A stretch of DNA of 64,000 nucleotides, taken from Streptomyces sp. NBC_00250. Lineage in GTDB: Bacteria; Actinomycetota; Actinomycetes; Streptomycetales; Streptomycetaceae. Under the pieces are notes generated by a model that had not been told where the DNA came from, made no database searches, and was given only the letters and a program-made list of their open reading frames with translations. A program made the translations under genes and the position numbers. Positions 24,946 through 33,902 of this stretch are shown here, in pieces. Within the stretch, counting starts at the first letter, position 1, and every line of letters begins with the position of its first letter. The stretch is taken from positions 3,473,501 through 3,537,500 of the forward strand of contig NZ_CP108088.1 in assembly GCF_036192275.1 (NCBI RefSeq), read 5' to 3'.

Positions 24946-26360
24946 CGCGCCGTCCCCAGCGGGACTTCCAGGCGGACCTCGGTGCCCCGCGCCGCGTCTC
25001 CCCGGCCGATCCTGAGCCTCGCGCCCACCCCCGCCGCCCGTTCGACCATGCCCACCAGGCCGAAGTGGCCCGTGCCGCGCAGGGCGTCGAGCGTCGTCCC
25101 CGGCGGCAGTCCTCGCCCGTCGTCGCGGACGCTGATGCGGAGCAGGCCCGCGTGGACCCCGGCGGTGACGTCGATACGGGTGGGGTGGGCGTGGCGGCCC
25201 GCGTTCTCCATGGCTTCCGCCGCGATGGAGAGGAGCTGGCGGGCCATCGGGTACGGGACGACCGGCGGCGTCCCGTCGCCCACCGAGCGGTACGCCGCTT
25301 CGATGCCGGAGGACTGCCAGCGCGTACGGAAGTCCCTGACCCGGTTCGTCAGTTCGGACGCCATGTCTATGCCTGCCGCGCCCGCCCCGCCGTACGACTG
25401 GCTCCTCAGGTCCGAGAGGAGTTCGCGGGACTCGGCCGCCGCCCGGCGGGCCGCGCGGGCCACGAGGGCGGCCCGGTCCTTCGCCTCGGCCGGGTCGGAG
25501 CAGGTGGCGAGGGCGTCGGCGGCCAGCGCGAGGCCGTGCAGGGTGGTGGCGACGGAGTCGTGCATCTCGCGGGCCAGCCGGGCCCGTTCGACCTCCACGG
25601 CCTGCGCGGCGGTGAGTCCGGCGCGCGCCTCGGCGAGCGCCTGGCCGGCCTCGCCGAACCGCAGCAGCAGGTTCCGCAGGGTCACGCCGAGCGCGCCCGT
25701 GATGACGCAGAGGCCGGCGAGGAGGAGGACGTCGCCGGGTACGGCGAGCAGGACGAGGGACTGCAGGCAGGCGAAGAAGGCGGCGCCGCGCCAGCCGTAG
25801 GCGAGCCCGGCGAGGAGGGGCGTGCAGACGCTCACGTATCCGAGGGTGCTCTGCGGTCCGGCGGTGACGAGGAGCAGGGCGCCGAGGAGCGTGTCGGCGG
25901 CGAGCAGGGCCGGGTGCTTGAGGAGGAGGGGGCCGAAGCGTTCCCAGTCCCGGAAGAGCACGTACGAGCCCATGAAGGTCACGACGACGGCGGCGCCGAC
26001 GAGCCGGACGGGGAGTCCGGGCGCGGCACCGAGCAGCGCCGCGGGGGCGGCGAGCGCGATCATCGCGAGCCGGAAGCCGAAGACCTGTCGGCACATGGCC
26101 TGGAGGGCGTTCGCCTGGATGTCGACCGCGCCCCGGGCCGCACCCCCGACCCGCCCGCGCATCGTGCCCCTGGCCGAACCCCCGGCCGTCCCTGGGACCG
26201 CGTCCCTGGAAGCCGTACCCCCGGCCTGCCCCCGGACCGCGTCCCTGGAAGCCGCGCCCCGGGCCGCACCCCCGACCCGCCCCCGCAGCACACCCCTGGC
26301 CGTCTCCCGGGCCGTGCCCCACGCCCTGGGAGTCATCGGCATCGTCGGCCGCCGGCTCAT
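24942..26360 (-). CDS. sensor histidine kinase (HisKA_3 type)
   Basis: 472 residues. After an unusual repeat-rich N-terminus (about 1-80) come about six membrane segments (residues 95-230). The phospho-acceptor is H267 in LAREMHDSVATTLHG, and the ATPase domain has the N-box EAMENAGRHAHPTRI and G-box DDGRGLPPG with GHFGLVGMVERA. It should phosphorylate the adjacent response regulator. The gene overlaps it by four bases and starts seven bases after the tadC-like gene. Translation may begin further inside, because residues 1-80 are low-complexity repeats. Confidence 0.87.
   Translation of the reverse strand: MSRRPTMPMTPRAWGTARETARGVLRGRVGGAARGAASRDAVRGQAGGTASRDAVPGTAGGSARGTMRGRVGGAARGAVDIQANALQAMCRQVFGFRLAMIALAAPAALLGAAPGLPVRLVGAAVVVTFMGSYVLFRDWERFGPLLLKHPALLAADTLLGALLLVTAGPQSTLGYVSVCTPLLAGLAYGWRGAAFFACLQSLVLLAVPGDVLLLAGLCVITGALGVTLRNLLLRFGEAGQALAEARAGLTAAQAVEVERARLAREMHDSVATTLHGLALAADALATCSDPAEAKDRAALVARAARRAAAESRELLSDLRSQSYGGAGAAGIDMASELTNRVRDFRTRWQSSGIEAAYRSVGDGTPPVVPYPMARQLLSIAAEAMENAGRHAHPTRIDVTAGVHAGLLRISVRDDGRGLPPGTTLDALRGTGHFGLVGMVERAAGVGARLRIGRGDAARGTEVRLEVPLGTAR
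26126..26282. repeat. 31-bp and 21-bp direct repeats in histidine-kinase N-terminus
   Basis: A 31-bp sequence at 26126-26156 recurs exactly at 26252-26282, and a 21-bp sequence at 26195-26215 recurs at 26234-26254. They encode the repeated GRVGGAARGA and SRDAV peptides. The repeats stay in frame with the kinase. Confidence 0.85.
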
Positions 26361-26367
26361 CCCGTCC

Positions 26368-27255
26368 TCACTCGCCCGTCACCGACCCGAAGTCCGTGCC
26401 GGTGCCCAGGAACAGGCCCGCGCCCAGCAGGATCATCGTCGCCGGGACCATCAGCATCGTGATGACCATGGTCGCCTTCGGGACGGCCTTCGCCGCCTTC
26501 CTGCGGGCGTTCTGCGCGTCCGTGCGCCGCATGTCGTTGGCGATCTGTATCAGCGTGTCCACGATCGGCGCGCCCAGTTCCTCGCCCTGCTGGAGGGCGG
26601 TGACGAACTGGGCGACCTGCTCGGAGTCGTTGCGGCGGCGCAGTTCGTCGAAGGCCTGGCGGCGGCTGACGCCCATGTCCATCTGTCGGAGCGTGATGCG
26701 GAGTTCGTCGGCCCAGGGTCCCTCGTACTTCTCCGCGACGCGTTCCAGGGCCTGTCGGAAGCCGAGGCCGGCCGAGACGACGACGGCCAGTACGTCCAGG
26801 AAGTCCGGCAGGGTGCGTTCGATCTGGTCCTTGCGGATGCGGACCGCCGACCAGATGCCGACCTCCGTCCAGAACGCGCCGAAGGCGAAGAGGAGGAGGG
26901 CGACGAGGAAGGAGCCCTTCGACAGCATCAGCAGGCCGCCCAGGGCGCCCAGGAAGCCGTAGACCGCCCGCCTCGCCCCGTACCGGTCGATGGTCAGTCC
27001 GCCGGGGTTTCCCGCGAGGTCGATGCGGCGCCGGACCGCGTTGACCCGCTTGGGTCCCATGAGGCGGAGCACGGTCGGCGACCAGCGCATGCCCAGGCGG
27101 TCGACGGCCGAGTCGACGGCCCCCGTGCGGGTGGCGCCGACCTCCAGGGCGAGCCGGAGGTCGTCGGGGAGCTTGGCGTCGGCGCGGTGGAGGCGCAGCC
27201 CGTACGCGGCCCCGGCGACGGCGAGGCCTGCGAGGAGGGCGAGGAGGAGGTCCAC
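26368..27255 (-). CDS. tadC: TadC-like pilus assembly membrane protein
   Basis: 295 residues with a type II secretion F domain. Membrane segments lie near the N-terminus (LLLALLAGLAVAGAAYGL), around residue 90-125 and at the C-terminus (VITMLMVPATMILLGAGLFLG). The cytoplasmic domain has the typical LPDFLDVLAVVVSAGLGFRQALERVA and QQGEELGAPIVDTLIQIA motifs. It forms the inner-membrane platform of the Flp pilus with TadB. GTG start at 27255. Confidence 0.93.
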   Translation of the reverse strand: MDLLLALLAGLAVAGAAYGLRLHRADAKLPDDLRLALEVGATRTGAVDSAVDRLGMRWSPTVLRLMGPKRVNAVRRRIDLAGNPGGLTIDRYGARRAVYGFLGALGGLLMLSKGSFLVALLLFAFGAFWTEVGIWSAVRIRKDQIERTLPDFLDVLAVVVSAGLGFRQALERVAEKYEGPWADELRITLRQMDMGVSRRQAFDELRRRNDSEQVAQFVTALQQGEELGAPIVDTLIQIANDMRRTDAQNARRKAAKAVPKATMVITMLMVPATMILLGAGLFLGTGTDFGSVTGE

Positions 27256-27271
27256 GGTGACAGTCCCGTCC

Positions 27272-28216
27272 CTACACGTCGATCTTCGAGAAGCGGCGGA
27301 TGGCGATGAAGCCGACCACGTACAGGGCGAACGCGGCGACGACGGCGAACTGTCCGACGCCCGAACCGGTCATCCGGTCCAGGGCACCGGGCTGCATGTT
27401 GTCGATGAGCAGGAGCGAGCCGACGCCGATGACGGGGACGGAGTACGCGGTCATGCTCACCTGGGAGAGCTGGGTGCGGACCTCGCGCCGGGTCTCCTTG
27501 CGTTCCTCAAGGGTCTCGGTGAGGTTGCGCAGGGAGGAGACGACGGTGCCGCCGGCCCGGTTGGCGAGGACGAGGGTGGTGACGAGGACGACGAGTTCGC
27601 GGGAGGGGAGGCGTTCGGCCAGTTCTCCCAGTGCGTCGTCGAGCGAGGTGCCCACGGCCAGCTGCTGGGCCACCTTCTCCAGTTCGTCGCCGGCCGGGGC
27701 CTCCAGCTCGTCGGCGGCCAGGCTGAGGGCCATCCGGAGGGCGAGTCCGGCCTGGGTGGCGTTGGCCAGGATGCGGGAGAGTTCGGGGAGTTGGTTGATG
27801 AATTTCTCGATGCGCTTCTGGCGCTGCCAGCCGAGGTAGCCCATGGCGACCCAGATGCCGAGGAGTCCGCAGATCGGGCCGAAGAACGGGGACAGCGCGG
27901 CCTGGCCGACGACCCAGAGCACGGCCACGGTCGCCGCGAGGGCCACGGTGAACTCGCCGGGTGTGACGTCGAGTCCGGTGGCCGCGATCCGCAGTTCCAG
28001 TTTCCGGCCGAGAGCCGTGCCGCGGACGCGCCGGTCGACGCCCCGGAAGCGGCGCCTGCGCCTGCCCGCGGCCTCGGGCAGGCCCGACTCGTCCAGCCGG
28101 GCGACGAGCTCCGCGTGACGGCGGGCCCCGCTCGCGTACAGCTGGACGCCCGTGATGCCCAGGACGCAGGCGAGCAGGGTCACGCCCGCGGTCAGCCAGA
28201 AGGGGTCGGTCATCAT
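27272..28216 (-). CDS. tadB: TadB-like pilus assembly membrane protein
   Basis: 314 residues with the same type II secretion F fold as the neighbouring TadC-like protein. Conserved blocks are INQLPELSRILANATQAGLALRMALSLAAD and NRAGGTVVSSLRNLTETLEERKETRREV, with C-terminal membrane segments. Its ATG at 28216 overlaps the cpaF stop codon (ATGA), so ATPase and platform protein are translationally coupled. It should anchor CpaF to the membrane. Confidence 0.94.
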   Translation of the reverse strand: MMTDPFWLTAGVTLLACVLGITGVQLYASGARRHAELVARLDESGLPEAAGRRRRRFRGVDRRVRGTALGRKLELRIAATGLDVTPGEFTVALAATVAVLWVVGQAALSPFFGPICGLLGIWVAMGYLGWQRQKRIEKFINQLPELSRILANATQAGLALRMALSLAADELEAPAGDELEKVAQQLAVGTSLDDALGELAERLPSRELVVLVTTLVLANRAGGTVVSSLRNLTETLEERKETRREVRTQLSQVSMTAYSVPVIGVGSLLLIDNMQPGALDRMTGSGVGQFAVVAAFALYVVGFIAIRRFSKIDV

Positions 28217-29559
28217 TGCGCCTCTCGGGTCGCCAGGTGGGCGTCGGTGGCGGCCACGCCGAAGGCCTGCGGGATGGGCTGTCCGGCCAGATAGAGGCGC
28301 TCGGCGACCCGCCGCGGCAGCGGGTGGTACGTGAACTGCCCGTACACCCGTCCGTCGGCGGCGACCGGCTGCGCGTGGAAGCGGCAGACCGTGGCCAGCA
28401 GGAACCGCTCGCGCCCGTGGGAGGCGAGGACGGATATCTCGGTGATCCGGCGGGTGCCGTCGGGGTGCCGGGTGAGCTGGACGAGGACGTCGACGGCGCT
28501 GTTGATCTGGTCGCGGAGCGCCTCGAACGGCACCTTGACCTCGGACATCGAGGCCAGGGTCTGGAGGCGCATGAGCGCGTCCTCGGCCGAGTTGGCGTGG
28601 ACGGTCGCGAGCGAACCGTCGTGGCCGGTGGACATCGCCTGGAGCATGTCGAGGGTCTCGCCGCCCCGGACCTCTCCGACGATGATCCGGTCGGGCCGCA
28701 TGCGCAGGGAGTTGCGGACGAGGTCGCGGATGGAGATGGCGCCGCGGCCCTCGATGTTCGGAGGGCGGGCCTCCAGGCGGATCACGTGCGACTGCTGGAG
28801 CTGGAGCTCGGCCGAGTCCTCGATGGTGATGATCCGCTCGCCGTCGGGCACGAGACCGGAGAGGGCGTTGAGGAGGGTGGTCTTCCCGGTGCCGGTGGCG
28901 CCGGAGACGATCAGGTTGAACTTGGCCTGAACGAGTCCCGACAGCAGGAGCAGCATCTGCTCGTCGAGGGAGCCGAGGCCGATCATCTCGTGCAGCGTGT
29001 ACGCGCGGGGGAAGCGGCGGATGGTGAGGGTGGCCCCGGTGAGCGAGAGCGGCGGAATGATGACGTTGACGCGCTCGCCGGAGGGCAGCCGGGCGTCGAC
29101 CATCGGATTCGACTCGTCGACGCGCCGGTTGACGGTGGACACGATCCGCTCGATGGTCTGCATCAGCTGGTCGTGGGAGGCGAAGCGGAGCGGCAGCAGT
29201 TCGACGCGTCCCGCGCGCTCGATGAAGATCTGGTCGGGTCCGTTGACCATGATCTCCGTGATCGAGGCGTCTTCTAGGAGCGGTTCGAGTACGCCGAGGC
29301 CGAGGGCCTCGTCGACGACCCGGCGGATCAGCTGGGCCCGCTCGGCGGTGGAGAGGACGGGCCCCTCACGGCTGATGATGTGACCGAGGACGCGCTCCAG
29401 GCGGGCGCGCCGCTCGGCGGCCGCCAGCGCGGACATCTCGGTGAGGTCGATCTCCTCCAGGAGCTTGGCGCGGAAGGCGGCGACCAGATGGCCGTCCTCC
29501 CTGGCCGCCGCGCCCGCGCCGTGGTCCTCGGGGGCGTTGATCCGGGCCCGCAGACTCAT
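28213..29559 (-). CDS. cpaF: pilus assembly ATPase CpaF/TadA
   Basis: 448 residues, a type II/IV secretion ATPase. Walker A is GATGTGKTT (220-228), the Asp box is [10 protein letters not shown], and Walker B lies in [14 protein letters not shown]; the His box is [12 protein letters not shown]. The N-terminal region has the FHA-less CpaF layout with [18 protein letters not shown]. It powers Flp pilus assembly from the cytoplasm. ATG at 29559, 16 bases after the preceding TadE-like gene. Confidence 0.96.
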   Translation of the reverse strand: MSLRARINAPEDHGAGAAAREDGHLVAAFRAKLLEEIDLTEMSALAAAERRARLERVLGHIISREGPVLSTAERAQLIRRVVDEALGLGVLEPLLEDASITEIMVNGPDQIFIERAGRVELLPLRFASHDQLMQTIERIVSTVNRRVDESNPMVDARLPSGERVNVIIPPLSLTGATLTIRRFPRAYTLHEMIGLGSLDEQMLLLLSGLVQAKFNLIVSGATGTGKTTLLNALSGLVPDGERIITIEDSAELQLQQSHVIRLEARPPNIEGRGAISIRDLVRNSLRMRPDRIIVGEVRGGETLDMLQAMSTGHDGSLATVHANSAEDALMRLQTLASMSEVKVPFEALRDQINSAVDVLVQLTRHPDGTRRITEISVLASHGRERFLLATVCRFHAQPVAADGRVYGQFTYHPLPRRVAERLYLAGQPIPQAFGVAATDAHLATREAQ

Positions 29560-29575
29560 GACTCCTCGTCCCTTC

Positions 29576-29950
29576 TCACTCGTCCTCCTCGTCGGGCAGG
29601 GGCATGACGGCGGTCTTGGTGACGGGGTCGAAGGTCCAGAAGGGGACGACGGGGGGGATGCGTACGGTGACGGTGGCGACGGCCTCGCCCCCGGCGGTGT
29701 TCACCTCGACGTCGGTGACCCAGTCGGCGGCCGCCCGGGCGGCCGTGTCACCGTCCGGCGCGTCCTCCGCGTCGCTGCTCTCGGCCCGGGCGGCGGCCCG
29801 GGCGGCCGTGCCCGCCTGCTGGGCGGCGTACGCGGCGACGCCGAGCTGAAGTCCGGCGAGACCGACGAGGAGGAGGATCGGCAGGAAACCGAGGTACTCG
29901 ATGGCGGCCTGGCCCCGGTCGCGCCGGCCCTCGCGGAGGTCGCTCCTCAT
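29576..29950 (-). CDS. TadE-like pseudopilin
   Basis: 124 residues. The N-terminus DRGQAAIEYLGFLPILLLVGLAGLQLGV is a prepilin-like hydrophobic segment with the conserved Glu and Tyr. A soluble beta-rich C-terminal domain follows, ending in DEEDE. TadE-like proteins are minor pseudopilins. It overlaps the second TadE-like gene by four bases, ATGA at 29947-29950. Confidence 0.88.
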   Translation of the reverse strand: MRSDLREGRRDRGQAAIEYLGFLPILLLVGLAGLQLGVAAYAAQQAGTAARAAARAESSDAEDAPDGDTAARAAADWVTDVEVNTAGGEAVATVTVRIPPVVPFWTFDPVTKTAVMPLPDEEDE

Positions 29951-30312
29951 CGCGTGAGGCTCCTCTCGTCCACGGCGCCCGCCTTGCTCTCGACCGAGAA
30001 GAGGCCTCCCACGCCCGGGAACAGGACCGGGACCTGGAGGGTGACCACGGCGTAGGACATCCCGTCACCCGGGCTTGAGCAGTTCACCTGCGCGGTCCAG
30101 GCCCCGTCCAGATGGCGCCGGGCGGCGCCTTCGCAGTCGCCCCGCACCGCCTCCTCCCGCACCCCCTCGTCCGCCGCGTTCCCCGCCAGCGTGTACGTGT
30201 AGCCGACCAGGACGACCTGCCAGAGCAGGGCGAGGGTGAGCAGGATGACCGGCACCATGCCGACGAACTCGACCGCCACCTGTCCCCTGTCGTCGTCCCG
30301 GATCGTGGTCAT
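29947..30312 (-). CDS. TadE-like pseudopilin (second copy)
   Basis: 121 residues. The N-terminus DDRGQVAVEFVGMVPVILLTLALLWQVVLVG holds the pseudopilin hydrophobic helix with the Glu at the usual position. Cysteines in RGDCEGAARR and QVNCSSPG may form a disulfide in the exported domain. It starts three bases after the cpaE stop and overlaps the next TadE-like gene, so the two minor pilins are made together. Confidence 0.88.
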   Translation of the reverse strand: MTTIRDDDRGQVAVEFVGMVPVILLTLALLWQVVLVGYTYTLAGNAADEGVREEAVRGDCEGAARRHLDGAWTAQVNCSSPGDGMSYAVVTLQVPVLFPGVGGLFSVESKAGAVDERSLTR

Positions 30313-30315
30313 CGC

Positions 30316-31587
30316 TCAGCGCCCTCCGGTGCGGCGCCGAAGGCCCAGCGACGAGCCCCGGTCGCCCGCGCGCGCGAGCTGCTTGCCGGGCCGGCCGGAC
30401 GTCGACGCGGCGGCCGGGGCCTGGACCAGGCCCAGCTCGCCCGCGAGGGCCCACAGCGCCTGCTTGACCGTCGACTTGGCGTCGAGTTCGTGGAGCCGGC
30501 CCGCGTCGACGACGGCCTGGAGTTCCTTGAAGTGGGCGGGGACGGCGACGCCCGCGATCCGGGTGCCGGTGATCTTCTGGACGAGGGGCGGCTGGATCTC
30601 GGTGGAGCGGTGATGGCGGTTGACCAGGGTGACCGTCTCCTCGGCCTTGCGGACCTGGAGCCGTTCCCACATGCGTACGGTCCGCTTGGCGGCCCGGACG
30701 GCGACCACGTCCGGCGTGGCGACGAGGACGGCGGTGTCGGCCATCTCGATGGCGGCGGCGTTGGCGCTGTTGAGCTGGGAGCCGCAGTCGACGACGACGA
30801 CCTCGTGCCGGCCGCGCAGGGCGCTGACGATCTGGCGGGCGGCGCGGTCGGTGACCTCCTCACCGCGCTCGCCCTCCGCGGGGGCGAGGAGCAGGGAGAG
30901 GCCGGTCTCGTGGACGTACACCGCGTCCTGGAGGACGCGCGGCGAGATGTCCGCGATGGAGGCGAGGTCGGCGACGGAGCGGCGGAACTGGACGTCGAGG
31001 TACGAGGCGATGTCGCCGCTCTGGAGGTCCATGTCGACGAGGGCGACGGTCCGCCCGGATGCGCGGGCCGCGAGGGCGAGGTGGACGGCGGTGACGGTGG
31101 TGCCGACCCCGCCCTTGGCGCCGCTGACGGTGACGACGGTGCCGCCGGGGCCGGTGATCTGCTCCGCGCCCGCGCCGAGGTGGCGGCGGACGCCGACGGA
31201 CCACTGGGCGGCGGCCTGGACGCGGCTGGCGAGTTCCTCGTACCCGAGGGGGAGCGTGACGAGTCCTCGGGCTCCGGAGTCCATGGCGGCGGAGAAGAGG
31301 ACGGGGCTCGCGTCGGCGGTGATGAGGACGACGCCGACGGCGGGGAAGCGGAGGGCGACCTCGCGGACGAGTTCGAGCGCGGGGACGGGGCCGATCCGCT
31401 CGTGGACGAGGACGACCTCGGGAAGCTCGTCGAGGGAGGCGGCGGCGAGCCGCGCGAGGGTGTCGACGAGCTGGGTGGAGTCGGTGACCGGCGGGGCGGG
31501 TTCGGCGTCCGGGAGCTGGCCGATCAGGGTGGTGACGGACCGGGCCGCGTCGGGGTCGCCGACGGCCGGCAGGATCCTGGTGGTCAT
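30316..31587 (-). CDS. cpaE: CpaE-like MinD/ParA-family ATPase
   Basis: 423 residues. An N-terminal atypical receiver-like domain (about 1-130, with VVLVHERIGPVPALELV and VVLITADASP) precedes a MinD/ParA-type ATPase domain. The latter has the deviant Walker A VSGAKGGVGTT and switch motifs LVDMDLQSGDIASYLDV and VVDCGSQLN. It localises the pilus machinery at the membrane or pole in other bacteria. The ATG at 31587 lies seven bases after the cpaB stop. A Ser/Arg-rich C-tail ends the protein. Confidence 0.92.
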   Translation of the reverse strand: MTTRILPAVGDPDAARSVTTLIGQLPDAEPAPPVTDSTQLVDTLARLAAASLDELPEVVLVHERIGPVPALELVREVALRFPAVGVVLITADASPVLFSAAMDSGARGLVTLPLGYEELASRVQAAAQWSVGVRRHLGAGAEQITGPGGTVVTVSGAKGGVGTTVTAVHLALAARASGRTVALVDMDLQSGDIASYLDVQFRRSVADLASIADISPRVLQDAVYVHETGLSLLLAPAEGERGEEVTDRAARQIVSALRGRHEVVVVDCGSQLNSANAAAIEMADTAVLVATPDVVAVRAAKRTVRMWERLQVRKAEETVTLVNRHHRSTEIQPPLVQKITGTRIAGVAVPAHFKELQAVVDAGRLHELDAKSTVKQALWALAGELGLVQAPAAASTSGRPGKQLARAGDRGSSLGLRRRTGGR

Positions 31588-31594
31588 ACCGGCC

Positions 31595-32302
31595 TCACTT
31601 GTCCTTTTCGAGCGTGTAGGTGCGGTCGCGCTGGTCGGACGGGGCGCCGCCGGTGGTGGGGGCGACGAGGGCGAGGCGTACGTGCTCGGCGAAGGACTCG
31701 GCGTACGCGACGCGCTGGGCGTCGAGGGTGGAGAGGGCGAAGGAGATCGGCACGGCCCCGTTGGTGCGCCCGGTGCGGTCGGAGCTGTCGCGGATCGCGG
31801 TGAGTTTGCCGACGTCGAGGACGCGGGCACCGGCGACGATCATGCGGGACTGGGAGGGCTCGTCCTTCTTCTCGCCCTCGAAGGTGGCGTAGATGTTGAC
31901 GGTGGCGCCAGGGGTGATCTTGCCCGCGACGCCGGTGGCCGCGTCGATCATGATGGCGATCTCCTGCTGGCCCGGCTGGAGTTCGGGCTGTTCGACGATC
32001 ATGTCGGACTGCAGGAGGGAGCCGGCCTTGAGCTGGGTGACCGCGATCCTGCCCTCGATCTGGCGCAGGTCGGTGACGGCGGTCTCCGAGAGCCACCGCT
32101 TCGGCATGGAGATCTTCTCGAACTGGTCCGCCCTGAGGGGGGCGTACGGGGCCACGTTGTCCTTGATCCGGTACGCGGTGGTCTCCGGGCCGACCTTGGA
32201 GTTCACGTCGCTGATGACGGCGAGCACACCGGCGAAGGCGCCGAGGGCGCACAGGACGGACAGCAGGAGCAGGATCACGCCGCGGCGCTGGCGGGAGTTC
32301 AT
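31595..32302 (-). CDS. cpaB: CpaB/RcpC-like pilus assembly protein (SAF domain)
   Basis: 235 residues. An N-terminal membrane segment (VILLLLSVLCALGAFAGVLAVI) is followed by a SAF-like domain (APLRADQFEKISMPKRWLSETAVTDLRQIEGRIAVTQLKAGSLL) and a beta-rich domain with the GKITPGATVNIYATFEG motif. CpaB-like proteins are periplasmic or cell-wall components of Flp pilus systems. ATG at 32302; the operon start is at 33484. Confidence 0.9.
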   Translation of the reverse strand: MNSRQRRGVILLLLSVLCALGAFAGVLAVISDVNSKVGPETTAYRIKDNVAPYAPLRADQFEKISMPKRWLSETAVTDLRQIEGRIAVTQLKAGSLLQSDMIVEQPELQPGQQEIAIMIDAATGVAGKITPGATVNIYATFEGEKKDEPSQSRMIVAGARVLDVGKLTAIRDSSDRTGRTNGAVPISFALSTLDAQRVAYAESFAEHVRLALVAPTTGGAPSDQRDRTYTLEKDK

Positions 32303-32434
32303 GGCCGTACTACCTCGTTCGGAGACGTGGGTCCGGGGCGGACGGGATCGGACGGGAGCGGACGGTCGGGTGCGGAGGAGTGGTCACGGAGAGGGCCGAG
32401 AGGAGGGGACGGAGAAGAGGGGGCGAGGAGCTGT

Positions 32435-33484
32435 TCACGGCAGCGCACGGGTGGGATTCACCTGCACGTTCGCGGGAGTCAGCTCGTTGTACGAAGTCGA
32501 GTGCGGGGCCTGGTACTGGACCGGGTGCGAGTCCGCCTGCCCCGGGTGCGAGCCCGCCTGCCGGGCCGCCCCCGCTCCCGCCCCGAGTGCGCGGGTGCCG
32601 CCGTCGTGTCGCCCCCCGCCCGAGGTGCCGAGCGCGCGACCGCCCTGTTCCGGCACCGCCCCCACCCGCAGCGGCGCGCCGCAGAAGCCGCAGCGGTCGC
32701 CGATGAGTTCCATCGCGCACCAGTGGCAGGTCTCGCGGCGTACGGAGGAGACGAGCTGGTAGAGGACGGGCAGGTCGGGGAGGTACGCGGCGAACTCGAC
32801 GACCTTGCCCGTTCCCCACCAGCCGGGCGAGGCCTCGGGCAGGGGGGTCTCCTGGACGGGGCCCTGGATCCGCCATCGGGGTACGAGGGTGGTGGTGGGC
32901 CAGTCGGTCTGGAGCTGGCCTCGGGCGAGCAGCAGTTCGGTGGTGAACTCGGGTCCGGGCAGGGGTTCCTCGCCGTTTCCGACGCGCACGATCTGCGCGG
33001 TCGGTCCGGCGAGTACGGCGAAGTGGGCGCCGGGCAGCCAGCCCTTGAGGTGGGAGCCGAGGCTGACGGGCACGCGGTCGAGCCGGGAGACGGAGCCGAG
33101 GACGGCGCCCGCGTAGATGTAGTGCGCGAGCAGCCGGGCGGCGGAGGCGAGGACGCCGGGGCTGAAGTCGCAGGCGGCCAGCTGGCGGAGCTGGCGGACG
33201 AGTACGGCCGCTCCGAGGGGTGGCAGGTCGGTCCTGACCAGGGCGATCCGGTCGCTTTCGAGCAGGGCGCGGACGGCGCGGAGCCGTTGCTCGACGGCGG
33301 GCGGGGCGGAGGTGGGGCAGACGACGACCACGTGTCCGTATCGCGCGAGGAGCTGCTGCATGTCGGCGATCGAGGCGTCGAGCGACTGGGTTTCGGGGGC
33401 CGGGAGGACGGTGGCGTGCGGGGTTCCGGGGTCGGTCGGCGGCAGCGCCAGGTCGGCACTGGTGACCGCGATCGCTGTCGGCAC
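32435..33484 (-). CDS. zinc-ribbon-containing protein at the head of the tad operon
   Basis: 349 residues, not a named family. The first half is a soluble alpha/beta domain (SIADMQQLLARYGHVVVVCPTSAPP). The middle has hydrophobic stretches but no clear membrane helix. A zinc-ribbon-like CxxC pair lies near residue 255-272 (ETCHWCAMELIGDRCGFCGAPL). The Gly/His-rich C-tail is probably disordered. Its minus-strand location and 132-base gap to cpaB suggest it leads the operon. Its role in pilus formation is inferred from position only. GTG start at 33484. Confidence 0.75.
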   Translation of the reverse strand: MPTAIAVTSADLALPPTDPGTPHATVLPAPETQSLDASIADMQQLLARYGHVVVVCPTSAPPAVEQRLRAVRALLESDRIALVRTDLPPLGAAVLVRQLRQLAACDFSPGVLASAARLLAHYIYAGAVLGSVSRLDRVPVSLGSHLKGWLPGAHFAVLAGPTAQIVRVGNGEEPLPGPEFTTELLLARGQLQTDWPTTTLVPRWRIQGPVQETPLPEASPGWWGTGKVVEFAAYLPDLPVLYQLVSSVRRETCHWCAMELIGDRCGFCGAPLRVGAVPEQGGRALGTSGGGRHDGGTRALGAGAGAARQAGSHPGQADSHPVQYQAPHSTSYNELTPANVQVNPTRALP

Positions 33485-33902
33485 GTAGGACCCCCCGTCC
33501 CCTTCGGCCTCCGGTGCCCCGGGGGCCGCGGATCACTTACCGCGTTCGCGGCGTCACCGCAGGGTGCTGCCGCCTCTGCACCTTATCCACGTACCCCGGG
33601 GTGGTGAACACACAATCCGCCAAGCTGCCCCCATTTCTTTGGGCCCGGGACTTGGGCCCCTCGACCCTTCCCACCCGCTCCGAACAGGGCTTGCTGCCAG
33701 AGGTCTTGACAATGCGATTGGTCTGGACCAACTTGTTCCGACAACGGTGGCCACCGTCCGCACTTCCCCGTAGTCCCCCGTACTCCCCCGCACAGCCCCC
33801 GTACTTCCGCACGCCCTCGTACCCCCGTACGAGCCCCTCCGTACGACGACGTACGGCACCTCCACATCCCCCACATCCCCAACTCCCCTCCGGAGGATGC
33901 AC
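33485..33902. promoter_or_regulatory. intergenic region between tad operon and chitinase
   Basis: 418 bp of noncoding DNA separate the divergent tad operon and the chitinase gene. The stretch includes the DasR-like site at 33719-33730 and a TTGACA -35-like hexamer at 33706-33711. Repeated CCCGTA units follow at about 33767-33840. The tad promoter must lie near 33485-33600 on the minus strand; nothing obvious marks it. Confidence 0.5.
33719..33730. promoter_or_regulatory. DasR-responsive element-like palindrome
   Basis: TGGTCTGGACCA is a one-pair mismatch to the DasR site core TGGTCTAGACCA known in Streptomyces chitinase and GlcNAc genes. It sits just 3' of TTGACA (33706-33711), where bound repressor would block the promoter. 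Chitin induction via DasR is inferred. Confidence 0.65.
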
